From Cocos nucifera (taxonomy: Eukaryota; Streptophyta; Magnoliopsida; Arecales; Arecaceae), in the NCBI GenBank assembly GCA_006176705.1, contig QRFJ01000496.1, positions 806,001 through 870,000 on the forward strand: a stretch of DNA of 64,000 bases. The letters are read 5' to 3'. The notes beneath the pieces were generated by a model. That model saw nothing but the letters and a program-made list of their open reading frames with translations, was not told the origin of the DNA and did no database searches. Positions within the stretch are counted from its first letter, which is position 1. Each line of letters starts with the position of its first letter. Positions 1-11,553 of the stretch are shown in pieces. The position numbers and the translations under genes were made by a program.

Positions 1-1172
1 ATCGCCAGCTCAGCAGAAATCGACGAATCACAAAGTGACACATGGTGGACCTAGACTCTTAAAGAGTTCACAAAAAATCTATCATGGCTCATAGGGCATT
101 TTGAACTTTTCACTCAATGATAGGAGGCACTGATTCATTGCGGTGTGCGGTGCAGTCGGTCCACGCGGTCCATGGGAACGGTAATTGCACGATTGTGCAG
201 CTTTGGTTGCTTACGGTCAAGATCGAATGGTGTAGGAAATTTTCTACTTTAAGCTTCATGCGGATCGCCATCCAATGGTAGCGCTCGATCCAGGGGATGA
301 TCCAATGATGGAGAGAGCACCCGGTGGTGATCAGGACTCCCAACATGCAATCAGTGATCAGATTTTCTCCATTAACACACGATCAACAGCTAGAATTTAA
401 TCTGACCTGATTTGGGCCAATACACATCCAATTTTGGCATTTTTTGGACCATTTGATCCATATCTGTCAACCAGATTTCATCTAAAGCAATAGAATTCAT
501 CCAGGACTCCTTTTAATCCTATTTTCACTCAAATTTCTCCATAAAAAGTCTTTAGTCCTTCTAACTCTATAAATAAGACCCCAGCCTTCCAGAATTGAGA
601 ATCTTTGATCAAGGTGAAGCTTTGGTACAGGGTGAAGCCAGGCTTTGGATTAGAGGCTGCTTTAAAGCAAAGGGTGCTAAGAAAAAGAGCTGGGCATCTA
701 TACCATTTTTCTGCCAATGCCGATCCAATATCAGAGATCAGTCTATTTTAATTTTTTTTAATTTTTATTTATTTTTTTATGTATTTAAATTATGAACTTT
801 TAATTAATGTAATACTTATTTTTATTCTCTTTAATTTCATGCTCTTTATTTTTATTATAATTTAATTTTTATACTTTAATTATTATTTTTTTATTGCAAG
901 TAGATCCTAAGATCTAACTAGTAGATCTTAGTATCAAGTTTAAATTTCTATACTTTTTAATTTTTGCTTTTAATTTTCCAACTTTATTTTTGATTTCAAA
1001 CTCAAATCCTTTTCTTTTTCTTTTCAAAAATTAGAGATTTCAAATCTAAAATACTACCTTCCCTATGGATTCGACCCGACTCACTACTATCTACGTATCC
1101 TTAATTATTTTAAAAAGTCAGATTAAACTAATAAACACGATGTCTTAATGACAATTTTGCATTTTTTTATTA
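1..1172 (+). repeat. Gypsy-1 5' LTR, left part outside the window
   Basis: From base 1 this stretch is collinear with the complete solo LTR at 51751-53343, starting about 390 bases into it. Shared landmarks are the CACATGGTGGACCTAGAC block, the CTCTATAAATAAGACCCC promoter region, the poly-T tract near 750-890 and the terminal GTCTTAATGACAA block. The right end (TTTTTATTA) aligns with the solo LTR end TTTCTATCA, so the expected CA terminus has become TA. Gag-like sequence follows, which makes this a 5' LTR. Short ORFs in it are not supported as genes. Confidence 0.85.
566..577 (+). promoter_or_regulatory. TATA box of Gypsy-1 5' LTR
   Basis: TCTATAAATAAG lies in the middle of the LTR, followed by a CCCC-containing stretch. 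The same position in the solo LTR reads CTCTATAAAAAGG (about 52761-52773). The position is right for the U3/R promoter of a plant LTR element. Activity is not implied. Confidence 0.6.
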
Positions 1173-1195
1173 GATCGCTATTATCTGACCTAGTT
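1173..1195 (+). other. Decayed primer binding site, probably tRNA-Asp type
   Basis: The bases directly after the LTR can be aligned to the tRNA-Asp PBS typical of Athila/TAT elements (core GGCGCCGTTGCC) with one inserted T. Nearly all differences are C-to-T or G-to-A. This is consistent with methylation-driven decay but is an inference from a poor match. Confidence 0.35.
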
Positions 1196-1246
1196 AAACC
1201 AAATCCCAAAATTGAACGACTGATTCATAAAAAATCTGAGAATTAA

Positions 1247-2740
1247 ATGACTAAAAATAATGGAGAACCACCTAGGCAGATGAAGGAATACTTTATCCTT
1301 GTACTTATAACCCATCGACTTGCATCTAATTACCAGATATCCCTGCTAGCCATTATGAAATCAAGTCAACCACAATCTAGATGCTCCCATTTTTCTATGG
1401 TAACACCAATAAAGACCCTTAAAAACATCTGGATGAAATCTTCGAAATCTGCTCTATGGTAAAAATCCAAAATTTTTTTGATGATGCCCTTGGACTGACC
1501 TTGTTTCCTTTCTCATTAAAAGATAAAGCCAAGTATTGGCTTGGCACAATAGAGAAATCAATTCAAACATGGGCAGAGATGCAACATGAATTTCTTAAGA
1601 AATTTTATCCCATAGGTCAAACCAACAGTATGAGGTGAGCTATCACCGAATTTGCTCAGCTTTCAGTGGAAGAAATTCATGATCATGGAAAAGACTTAAG
1701 AAACTTCTTAGAAAATGTTCACACCATGGTCTATCTATGTGGCAAATTATCCAAGCTTTCTATGAAGGTTTAGGAAAATAATACAGACAAATAGTAGTTG
1801 CATCCTGTGGAGGTGCATTTATGAGTAAAAGTGAGGATAAAACTTATACATTGTTTGAAACTCTAAGTGAAAATTTGATTAACCATACTTTATTATCCTC
1901 TTATGAAAGATCAATTTCTCATAAAAAATAGGTAGGAATGTATGAAATCAGACATCCAGAATTAAGTTCCAAGACTGACATGAACCTAATAAATAAAGTC
2001 GATCTTTTTGCTCAAAAATTAGATCAAGTGCTGAACTTAGGCCAATAATCTCCTGCACAATATACACTACCTTCCAATTATCAGGAGATTTGTTCTATTT
2101 ATGCTAGCCCAATTCATAGAGTGAGTGAATGTCCTACAGCTGCACAATTTCCATCCTTCATCTAAGAGCAAGTTCAAGCTACTCAAGGTTACTCCAAACC
2201 AGTCAATGATCCATTTTCAAACATATATAACCTAGGCTGGAGAAACCATCCTAATTTTTCTTGGAAACCATAATAGACTCAGGCTCAGACCCAAACTCTA
2301 TCAGTGCAAAATTATCAAAATAGATTCCAATATCAGAATTATGCCTATAATGGAGGTCAGCCTAGTTAGTCTTCACAGCCATTACATTATAATTAGCTCT
2401 CATACCCACCTCCTCAATAGACTAATCTAACTGACGATCAATTTAACTAGCTGCAATAATTAATCCTATCTCAACAATAATTGATTCTACATCAACAACA
2501 ATCCATCACTAGGATAGAAGCTTAAATAGGATAATTAGCTAAGTCTAGTATGAGAAGAGAACCAAGTCAGTTACCAAGCCAATCGATTGTCAATCCTAAA
2601 ATCAACCCACCCAATATCCATCAACCATCTAGATTTAGTCATCAACCCATCATTCACCTAAGAATCCCTAATTAGAGAATGCCAAAGCAATTTCTAAACT
2701 TCAAAGTTGTAGAATTCTTAAGGATCCATACCAGGACTAG
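1247..2740 (+). pseudogene. gag: Gypsy-1 gag, degenerate
   Basis: The Ty3/gypsy gag core is readable across a frameshift near 1390-1456. It includes DDALGLTLFPFSLKDKAKYW, then a Trp-Ala-Glu-rich stretch and FLKKFYPIGQT, matching the Athila-type capsid pattern of an FPFSL-DKAK-W block followed by W-x-F-KFFP. Reading continues with stops to about 1720 (FAQLSVEEIHDHGKDLRNF). Bases 2270-2560 were a Gln-rich tail, and most Gln codons there now read TAG or TAA. No full-length protein is possible. Protease sequence follows, so order is conserved. Confidence 0.8.
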
Positions 2741-3543
2741 ATGATAGAGGCTAGTATTGATGCTAGCCAAGAAGAAAATTCAAAAGAAGAGGTTAGTACT
2801 GAAGCTAACCACATAAAAGAACTTGAGCTTAGAACTAGTACTGATACTGGTTCTAATGAGATCGATAAAGGAAAGAGGCCAATAGAAGAATTATCCAAGA
2901 TATATAAACCTAAAGCCCCATTCCCTCAAGCCTTAGAAGCAGGCTCTTCCGTAAAAAGAAAGAAACACATAATAAGAAGTTAATGAAACTATTTAAACAA
3001 GTGCATATTAATTTACCCTTCCTCGATGGAATTCAGCATGTCCCGACTTACGCTAAATTTCTCAAAGAACTTTGTACTCAAAAGTGTGAGCCATGAACTA
3101 AAAGAATTATGCTATCTGAGGATGTAAGTGCAGTCCTATTAGACCCATTGCCTTAGAAAATGAAAGACTTTGGTGCTTCATTAATTTCATGTGTTATTGG
3201 AGGCATAACCTTTAATCAAGCATTATTAGACTTAGGAGCTATTGTGAACCTACTTCCAAGCTCGATTTATGAAAAATTTAGGATAGAAGAACTTAAACCG
3301 ACATCGATTATTTTGCAACTTGCCGATAGATCTATAAAAACATCATGTGTTTTAATTGAGGATGTTTTGGTTAGAGTAGATAAATATTATTTTCTAGTAG
3401 ACTTTCTCATACTTGATATGGAACCATCCCAAGAGTTGAACCAAAATTCCATAATTCTAGGTCGTCCATTCCTAACTACTGCCAATGTCAATATCAATTG
3501 CAAGACAAGAGCCATGGACATTTTTTTTGGGATCAAAAGGTAA
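2741..3543 (+). pseudogene. pol: Gypsy-1 gag-pol linker and aspartic protease
   Basis: An open linker (2741-2983) ends in YKPKAPFPQAL, like the YKPP-x-PFPQRL linker of Athila-type polyproteins. After stops, 3160-3543 is open for 127 codons and is a retropepsin. LLDLGAIVNLLPSSIYE corresponds to the D-L-G-A active-site loop of this lineage, and NSIILGRPFLTTANVNI to the ILGRPFL flap and hydrophobic-Gly region. The TAG just before the methionine at 3160 stands where the lineage has Gln. The catalytic Asp is kept; the element is dead because of stops elsewhere. Confidence 0.85.
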
Positions 3544-3839
3544 GAATAAATACTTTTAATGCCTCTAAGCACACTCAAGAAGAGAAAGATTGCTTTGTAA
3601 TCGATCAAATAGATGAGATAGTTGGATCTAATTCCTCCTTAGATTTATTCAAGAATGATCTTCTGAATAAGCTTGTCAAAGAAATCTCAAACCAAGAGAT
3701 GAATGCCCTACTTGATTCACCTCACCTATCACATACATTATCTTAGTCGATGAAAATTGAGCCCTTACCTGAGCAAAAAATCGAACCATTAGATCCTCTA
3801 ATTCAGGCCCCACTATAACTTGAACTAAAACCTTTTCCT

Positions 3840-4850
3840 AAATCACTTAAGTATGTATTTTTCAGATCAGAGAAAACCTTGCCAGTGATCATTGCTTCTG
3901 ACCTAAATCTTGAATAGGAAGACCAAGTAGTAGATGTTTTGAAAACATATAAGGAGGCTATAGGTTGGACCATTGTCGATTTAAAAGATATTAGTCCATC
4001 AATATGTATGCACCACATTTATACTGAAGATAATGCCAAACCAACTCAAGAAATGCAAAGATGGCTCAACCCTAATATGCAAGAAGTAGTCAAGAAAGAG
4101 GTAATTAAATGGTTAGATGCGGGCATTATTTATCCTATTTTTGACAACCATTGGGTGAGTCCTACACAAGTTGTTCCAAAAACATTTGGACTCACGATTG
4201 TCCACACTAACCATGGGAAACTAGTATCAGCACAACTTTTTATGGCATGGCGTGTCTGTATAGATTATAGAAAATTCAATATAGCCATCCGAAAAGACCA
4301 CTTTCCATTATCCTTCATTGACCAAATCCTGAAAAGACTAGTTGGCCAACAATATTTTTATTTTCTAGATGGATACTCAGGATATAATTAGGTAGTAATC
4401 TACCCAGGAGATCAGGACAAGACCACATTCACTAATTCCTATGGAACTTTCACTTTACATAGAATGCCTTTTGAATTGTGTAATGCACCTACGATCTTTT
4501 AAAGATGCATGATGTCAATATTTTCGATCATGATAGGAGATTTTTTGTAAATATTCATGGATGATTTTTTGATCTTTGGAGAAACTTTTGAGAGTTGCCT
4601 TAACAATTTGAAGAGAATTTTGCAATGATGAATTGAGGCTAATTTAGTTTGAAGCTGAAAAATGAACTATTTCATGGTTCAAGAAGGGATTGTGTTAGGA
4701 CATATAGTGTCTAAGAGAGGGATAGAGGTTGATAAAGCAAAAGTTGACTTAATTTTTAAACTACCTCCACCCACTTCTGTTAAATAAATTCGATACTTTC
4801 TTGGCCATGTAGGATTCTATTGTTGCTTCATCAAAGATTTTTCTAAGATA
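3840..4850 (+). pseudogene. pol: Gypsy-1 reverse transcriptase, interrupted
   Basis: The open part 3939-4391 shows the Athila/TAT RT start (HHIYTEDNAKPTQEMQRWLN), WLDAGIIYPI, a WVSPTQVVPK block, VCIDYRKFN and FLDGYSGYN. A TAG follows where Gln is usual. The frame continues through KTTFTNSYGTFTLHRMPFEL and, after further stops, the catalytic box IFMDDFLIFGE near 4553, so the F-M-D-D motif survives. Later text (GHIVSKRGIEVDKAKVD, IRYFLGHVGFY) is the usual C-terminal thumb and connection. Stops at 4389, 4500 and 4548 and a frameshift near 4640 inactivate it. Confidence 0.85.
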
Positions 4851-5400
4851 TCTCGTCCATTGTGTAATCTACTGGCTAAAGATATTCTTTTTAACTTTGA
4901 TGAAGAGTGTCTTAAAGCCTATGAATTCTTGAGAAAAGCTGTGACCAAAGTCCTGATCATTCAACCTCCAAACTGGTCACTACCTTTTGAAATCATGTGT
5001 GATACTTCAAACTTTGCCATAGGAGCTATCCTGGGCCAAAGGATAAACAAATGTCCTGTAGTAATCTATTATACTAGTAGAACTCTGAATGAATCATAAA
5101 TGAATTATACTACAACTAAAAAAGAGTTACTAGCTATAGTGTTTATCCTAAAAAAGTTTAGATCATATCTATTAGGATAAAAAATCATGGTATATTGAGA
5201 TCATTTAGCTTTGAGATACCTGCTCTCAAAGAAAGACACTAAACCATAACTGATTAGATGGATCTTATTGCTACAAGAATTTGATATAGAAATTTAAGAT
5301 AAAAAGGGATCTGAGAATATTATAGCAGACCATCTATTTAGGATCCTAGTTAAAGATACTGAACCTGCATCAATTGTAGAATCTTTTCCAAATGAGTAAT
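4851..5400 (+). pseudogene. pol: Gypsy-1 RNase H
   Basis: Open from 4860 to 5099. NFDEECLKAYEFLRKAVT and FEIMCDTSNFAIGAILGQ give the first RNase H Asp (MCDTS, usually CDASD). Then VIYYTSRTLNES and, past a stop, MNYTTTKKELLAIVFILKKF with the catalytic Glu (TTTEKELL pattern), DHLALRYLLSKKDTKP, LIRWILLLQEFDIEI and ADHLFRIL. This is a standard Ty3/gypsy RNase H following RT, here with at least five in-frame stops. Confidence 0.82.
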
Positions 5401-5559
5401 TATAGGCAGTTTCACATGCAAAGGTCTCTTGGTTTGTAGATATTGTAAATTATCTAGTAGTAGGACAAATTTCTAATGGCTGGTCTAAGAATAAAAAGGA
5501 TCGATTCTTTACTCAAATTAAATACTATTTTTAAAAAAATCCTAAATTTTTCAGAATTT

Positions 5560-6681
5560 ATGCCGATCAGATCATTCGTAGATGTGTTCCTGAGTCTGAA
5601 CAGCTGAGTATCTTACAATTCTATCATACTCTTGCTTGCAGAGGATATTTTTCTAAAAGAAAAACTATGGCCAAAGTATTACAAAGTGAATTTTACTGGC
5701 CTACATTATTTAAAAATATCCATATTTTTAGTTCGGAATGTCTTAAGTGTCAAGTCTTAGAAAATATTTCAAAGAAAGACATGATGCCTTTGAACCCCAT
5801 CTTGGTGGTTAAAATTTTTGATGTTTGAAAAATTGATTTCATGGGACCTTTTCCACCATCTAAAGATTTTGGATATATGTTGGTGGCTGTTGATTATGTT
5901 TCTAAATAGATTGAAGCAATGGCAACACGAACCAATGATCATAAAGTAGTCTTAAAATTTGTTTAAAAGAATATTTTCTCTAGCTTTAGATTTTCACAGG
6001 CTATCATTAGCAATGGAGGTACCCACTTTATAAACTATCAGTTTTGAATACTACTATAAAAATATGGGATGACACATAAGATAGCTACACCATACCATCC
6101 ATAAACAAGTGGCCAAGTAGAAGTATCTAATAGAAAGATTAAGAATATCTTATAAAAGACTATTAGGCCTAATAAAAAAGATTGGTTAGATTGATTAGAT
6201 GATGCATTATGGGCCTATAGGACAGCTTATAAAACCCCTATTGGAATGTCTCCCTATAGATTGATCTATGAAAAAGCATGTCACCTTCCGGTAGAACTTG
6301 AACATAAAGCATATTGGGCAATTAAGCAATTAAATTTTAATCTAAATTAAGCTGATTCTAACAGGATGTTACAATTGAGTGATTAGATGAATTAAGACGA
6401 GAAGCTTCTGAAAACTCAAAAATCTACAAAGAAAAAATGAAAGCTTTTCATGATAAACATATTTCAAGAAAAACCTTTTAGCCAAATCAACAAGTCTGGT
6501 TATTTAACTCAAGACTCCGATTATTTCCTAAAAAGTTAAAATCTAGATGGGATGGATCTTATATAGTCAATCAAGTATTCCCACATGGTGTAATTAAACT
6601 CTATGATCCTAGATCTAAGAATTTCTTTAAGGTAAATGGTCAAACGGTTAAACCATATATTGAAGAAATATCATTAAACTG
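5560..6681 (+). pseudogene. pol: Gypsy-1 integrase, degenerate
   Basis: The zinc-binding domain is readable at 5618-5760 (FYHTLACRGYFS, VLQSEFYWPTLF, CLKCQ); the second His of HHCC appears as Tyr. The DDE core follows: the first Asp in IDFMGPFPPS, the second changed to Asn (AIISNGGTHF, a G-to-A type change), and the Glu kept in [32 protein letters not shown] and [15 protein letters not shown] are hallmarks of the Athila/TAT branch. The C-terminal part ends at ...VKPYIEEISLN and a TGA at 6681. Many Trp and Gln codons are now TAG or TGA. Confidence 0.85.
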
Positions 6682-7856
6682 AACCATTGACCAAATAATA
6701 TTAGCAGACCCATAATGAATTGTGTTACATTATGTCTAGCTGAAGATAATAAACTTAGCGCTTGTTGGAAGGCAATCCAATATTTTTTGAATCTAATTTA
6801 ATTTTAGTTTATTTTTTTTAAGGATAAGTGGCCGGGCTGGAGGAGAATCAAAGCTTTATGACCCATACTGGATAAATAATAAAAATTTTTATTGCACCCT
6901 TCCATTTTTTTTTCATTGAGGATAATGTCGATTAAGCTGGAGGATAGAAAAAATAAAATAAAATTAAAAAATAATAATAATATAATAAAAAGAAATAATA
7001 AATAAAATATATATAATTAAAAAAATCTTTGAAAAAAAATATATATATAAACTTTTGAATAAACCATATTTTAGGAAAGAAAATCTTAAGTAAAATAGAC
7101 TAGAAAAAATAATAAAGTTAGAAAGCATTTGCTAATGACTGTGTGAGTCAGGAAGTCGATTAGTTGGTCAGACTTTTAGTAGACTACTTAGGTCAATTAA
7201 AGGCTATCAATACTTCAAATTGCACATGCATACTAATAAGGTAAAGTAAGTATTGATTATAAGGTCAACTAAGGACTCAATTATCACTAAAAAATTGGCA
7301 ATTACTATATACTCGAATTAAAAAACTTGAATTTAAGGAAAGAGCTGCCTGCCCAAAATAAAAAGTGCAAAAGGCAGAGTATAGGTGGATTACCCTAAGC
7401 TTAATAACTATTTCTTTGCACGTAAGTCAAGTGTGAAGATTTACATCAAATGATGAAGGGAAGGCTAGGATGCTCAGCACATTCAAAAAAAAAAAGAAAG
7501 AGAAAAAGGTAGTGTGAAAGATACCTTAATTCATGCACTTACTTTAGAGGTGTATAGAAAATTAACCAAAATAGGTGATAAAAAAGATATGTTTGTCCCT
7601 TAAATTAACACCCAAATGCTAAGTTAGTCTTCACAAACATAAGTGCTAGAGATTTTTAGATGAATTCTAAAGAAGTTTCTGATTAACCTACCTATAAAAT
7701 TTGCTTCTGAAACTCAATACTTGGTAATACTATCTAAACTTTTGAACTTTAATCCTAAAGCTATTTTTGTGAAACATGATCTTAATGAAATATGATGATT
7801 AATCAAAGACTAGCATTACATTGCTAAGGGACTAGCAATGAGTATGTTAGGAGGCG
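6682..7856 (+). other. Gypsy-1 post-integrase spacer and PPT region
   Basis: This stretch is non-coding. At 6740-6790 it carries the AAACTTAGCGCTTGTTGGAA block, and near 6917 the CATTGAGGATAATGTCGATT block, both typical of the 3' region of Athila/TAT elements. Bases 6950-7060 are simple A/T-rich sequence. No env-like ORF is readable. A purine-rich GTTAGGAGGCG directly before 7857 is the likely polypurine tract. Confidence 0.7.
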
Positions 7857-8511
7857 TGATAAGTGTCACAAATTTACTGATAAAAATATCAATTTATTAA
7901 TTAATTTATATTAATATTTTAAAAATAATAAAAATAAATAATAAAATAATAATAATATAAAAATAAATAAATAAATATATAATATAAAAAATTAAAAAAA
8001 TAAAATAAAAATAATATTAATAAAATAATAAAATAATAAAATAATAAAATATTAATATCAATAAAAATAGCTTTTTTTTATCATAATGAAATAAATTTAG
8101 AGTGAATCGAAGTTAAAATGGATCCAATATGAATTTTTAAAGAAATAAGAAAAATATATATATATGAAAAATTGAATCGGCTCAGCCGGCGCGCTCAGCC
8201 CAGCCATAGAAGTTGGCCCGTCCTAGCCATCCGATGCGCCAACAAGTTGGCCCGACCAGAGAAGCTGGCCCGCTAGACCAATTCCACTCCAGCACTGACA
8301 TCACCATGACGTCAGCAGACAGTGGTCTACGGTAGACTATGTGCCAGCTCAACATCAGACAACTAATTAGAGGATGCCACGTGGTGGACCAAGACCCTTA
8401 AAAGGTCTACAAAAAATTCATCATGGTGTACAAAGGTGGTTTTGTAATTTTACAAGCTAAGGTTGGCATTGATTGATCGAGATCCATGGTGCGATCAGTC
8501 CATGCAGTTCA
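7857..8511 (+). repeat. Gypsy-1 3' LTR, truncated on the right
   Basis: Starts TGATAAGTGTCACAAATTTA, matching the solo LTR start TGATAAGTATCATAAATTTA. It follows that LTR and the 5' LTR through CACGTGGTGGACC and GATCAGTCCATGCAGTTCAT, then stops at 8511 where Copia-D begins. The rest of this LTR is not seen after Copia-D, so a deletion accompanied or followed that insertion. Confidence 0.85.
7925..8060. repeat. AT-only low-complexity tract inside LTR
   Basis: Runs of AATAATAAAATAATAAA-type repeats lie within the U3 of the Gypsy-1 3' LTR. The solo LTR has a much shorter equivalent, so this copy expanded locally. Confidence 0.7.
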
Positions 8512-10295
8512 TGTTGGGAAATGTATCCTAAAGCCAATCATCTAAGTAGTAGATGATTGAAATTAGTATATGAATTATCTAATAATAATAGTAATTTGAT
8601 TGTTTCATCATAAAAGTTCTATCTTCCTTAAATGAACTCCTAAATTATGATGAAGTCCTTAGAACCACAATCAATCGATAAAGAAGGATTTATCTAATGA
8701 TTCTTAAATTGTTCATGACTAAATAATAAGTTATTAACAAAGATGATAACTTATCAAGTATAGATCGCTGTATGCCATATGCGTTGGTTGTCCTTGTAAC
8801 CAAGTGGTGTAGAGACACTGATATGGCATCCAGGTTAGATGTAGGAGTACATCTACACTGAACGTGATCAATATAGCACTCTACTATCAAGAGTAGCTAG
8901 CTAGGTCAATGGGTATAAATGTCCCTTCAACCTAAGATTGCCATAGTGACTTGCGAGCAACTCACTGTACTTTGGTGCTGGACTGCTTATATTTCTAATA
9001 TAGTTGATGAAAGATTTTTGGGTATAGTCAAGTACTTATAGAGTCAGTGTGTGAGTTAAGATGAGATTGACCGCTCCTAATTAACTTTAGAAAGAGAATG
9101 TCTCACTGTGTTTTAATTTAGCAAAATCTAGACTTGGATAATCCTCATGAGGTATCACGGGATTTGCAAAATTTTGAGACACAATAGAGATGACTTATAT
9201 GAGTATTTGATAGTATACTCGAAGTCATCTTGAGCATTATTAGTCATAGGGATGAATTATATGGTAACCATGGGCCAAGGTTCTAAGAATGTTGCTTTGC
9301 ATACATTCGACCTATGCGGACGTCGAGAATCATTGCTAGATGGTAACTTCGATTGATACAGAAATTGATTCTTGTACTACCGACTTAGGTTCAAACATAT
9401 GGGGCCACACACATTAGAGCTTATAATCTGATCAGATGGTTAATCGATGATTGAGAATCATTTTGAGGTCAAACATTCAATACGATTGATGTTTGACCTA
9501 ATTAATGCAAGTATTGTAGGAGGATCGATTAGCAATTGGATTGCTAATTGGCTCAATTTGATTAAGCAATTAGGCTGAGATCAAGTCTAATTGAATTAGA
9601 TTCAATTAGAATTGATTTGAATTTAATTAGATTTAGTCTAATTAGTTTATTGGATAAGCTAATTGCGAGGGAAGAATAATTTCTTATTTGACTAAGACTT
9701 GGGTGCACCTGATTGACTTAGAATTTAAATCAGATTTAAATCTTGATTTAATCTAATTTAATTAGGCTTCTAGTTAAACTAGGATCATCCTTAATTAGAT
9801 TATATTTAATCTAATTTAAATAAAATTTAAATTAAATTTAAAATAATTTTAACCTAGTCAAATAAGAGGAGTCCCAGTTGGACTGAAACTCTCTCTCTCT
9901 TTCACTTGCGCCTAAGAAAGCCCACACCATATTTTAATTCTAGATTTTGTTTTATGATTTTCATGCTTAAGAAATGATTTTCCATATCCCATTATCTCAG
10001 GAATTAGATTTAAATTTGATTTGATCAAAATTAAAAGGAAGTTGGAAATTATTTCCAACTTGGAAGAGTCTTCTTTGACCCGAACTCCTCCCTCCCTTAT
10101 GTGCCAACCTATCCATGCTCCTCTATCTTATTCAGCCCTTTTTTCTTTGGTTTTGTGCATGAGAATCAGTGGTTACATGAAAAAATAAGTGGGAGGGGCG
10201 TTGACTAGGTTTTAACCTCATCTTGCAATAAAAGATGGATGCCTCTTATGAGATGGTTTTAGGATGCAAAAAATCCTAAGAAAATAACAAAAAAT

Positions 10296-11035
10296 TAAAG
10301 GAGAAGGCGTGGAGGATTTATGGTGCCAAGATTCTTGCAGAAGGGCTCTCAATTAATACATCAAAGATTGATGTCTTGAAGAGACAAGATAAGAGAAGAT
10401 TATCTTCTCTTATAACTTTTTTAATATTTCTTTCTTCCTATTTTATTTGTTATTTTTATATGATAAAAATTTGAGAGAGTGAGGAAGGGCTTGAGGAAAT
10501 ATAGCACCAAGTTCCTTAGAGAAAAGATCTTCATCTGGACATCAATCATTGATGTCATGAAGGCACAAAGGTAAGAGAAGATTATCTTCTCTTTATTTTC
10601 TTTTGAGTATCTTCTTCTTTATTATTTTATATGATTTTTATATGATAAAGATTAGAGAGAGAGAGAGAGAGAGAGGAAAAGGGTGTGGAATCTATACTCC
10701 AAGGTGTTGGGGCATGGTGATCATTTTTGGACATGATTTGATCATGTCCTGATGTGAGAAGAAGAAGAGAAGAAGGTCTTGTCTTAGGATTTTCTTGAGA
10801 GTCCTTCTTCTTAATTTTATTTATGAGATTCTTTTTATGAGAAAAATTTGAGGGTGTGATATCTAGAAATTAGAAAAAAATTCAGAGGAGAAGGTCTCCT
10901 CTGATCCTAGCATAGAGGTGCTTTAAGGACATCAACTGTTGATGTCCTGAAGGAGAAGATTTGTCTTCTCCTAGAATTTATTCATATATTTTTTTATTTT
11001 TTGATTTATAAGAGATTGAAGGGTTAGATTTCTCC
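10296..11035 (+). repeat. Four diverged ~185-bp tandem units with hairpins in Copia-D 5' LTR
   Basis: Units begin near 10296, 10487, 10678 and 10857. Each has a block like GGTGCCAAGATTCTT, a palindrome of the GGACATCAA/TTGATGTCC type, usually a second palindrome of the AGAGAAGAT/ATCTTCTCT type, and a tail like TTTTTATATGATAAAAATTT. Palindromes sit at 10358-10374, 10538-10556, 10729-10749 and 10926-10948. The arms differ between units but remain complementary. The role is unknown. Confidence 0.75.
10654..10676. repeat. (GA)n microsatellite
   Basis: About eleven GA units lie at the end of the second tandem unit of the Copia-D 5' LTR. The 3' LTR has a GA run at 16441-16457 at the end of its first unit, so the length and placement of GA runs vary between copies. 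Confidence 0.9.
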
Positions 11036-11541
11036 CTCATTACTCCTCATGTTCTTCATCTCTTGATTGTCTAAGAGATCCGAAGAACATGTATTTGATT
11101 AACCATCAGGAGGGATCCGTGAGAAGCTAGCACTTCGAGCGGATCTTCATTCGACGAACCTCCGATCTGTGTTGCAGGTTTGTATGGATCACCTATAGAG
11201 GTCGGATGCTTGTGTAGCTCTAAAGGCAACAACGGATTCAGCTACAGAGTTCTTGACCCATGCAAAGATAAGAGATCTGATCTTTTGGTGACCTAAATGT
11301 GATCTAGGATTAGATCTAGATTTGTTCTAGATCTAGGTATTGATATGATCAATACCACTTATGATTAATTTAATTTTATATTTATATTTACATCATAACA
11401 TGTTATAGATCCTTGATGTAGGGTTTGTAATTTGATTACATGCATGTTGTAGATTAAATAGTTTAATCTATATCTTCCGCTGCTCTACATTTTGAAAATG
11501 TTTTGAAATCTATGCATGAAATCCTGCATATTTTCTATTAA

Positions 11542-11553
11542 TGGTATCAGAGC
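11542..11553 (+). other. Copia-D primer binding site (initiator Met tRNA)
   Basis: TGGTATCAGAGC is the standard plant Ty1/copia PBS complementary to the 3' region of initiator methionine tRNA. It fixes the right end of the 5' LTR at about 11540 and the element's + orientation. Confidence 0.92.

Larger units (their letters stand above)
8512..11540 (+). repeat. Copia-D 5' LTR, about 3.0 kb
   Basis: Starts TGTTGGGAAATGTATCC and ends just before the initiator-Met PBS at 11542. The same sequence recurs at 14465-17369; the first ~170 bases of the two copies differ at roughly nine positions. The last bases read CTATTA, so the CA terminus has decayed to TA. A length of ~3 kb is unusually long for Ty1/copia. 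Palindromes are frequent: AATCATCTA/TAGATGATT near 8536, a set of hairpins at 10296-11035, and GGTATTGAT/ATCAATACC at 11336-11356. ORFs inside are not supported as genes. Confidence 0.88.

Noticed and set aside
6690..7856. Env-like gene expected downstream of pol in Athila elements
   Set aside because: No ORF, signal peptide or transmembrane pattern is readable; only spacer and A/T-rich sequence is present.
8690..8890. Minus-strand ORF repeated at 14646-14843
   Set aside because: The two are the same place in the Copia-D LTR pair. No domain and no codon constraint is visible.
10296..11035. CRISPR-like array
   Set aside because: The units are diverged ~185-bp tandem repeats inside a plant LTR, without identical short repeats, unique spacers or cas genes.
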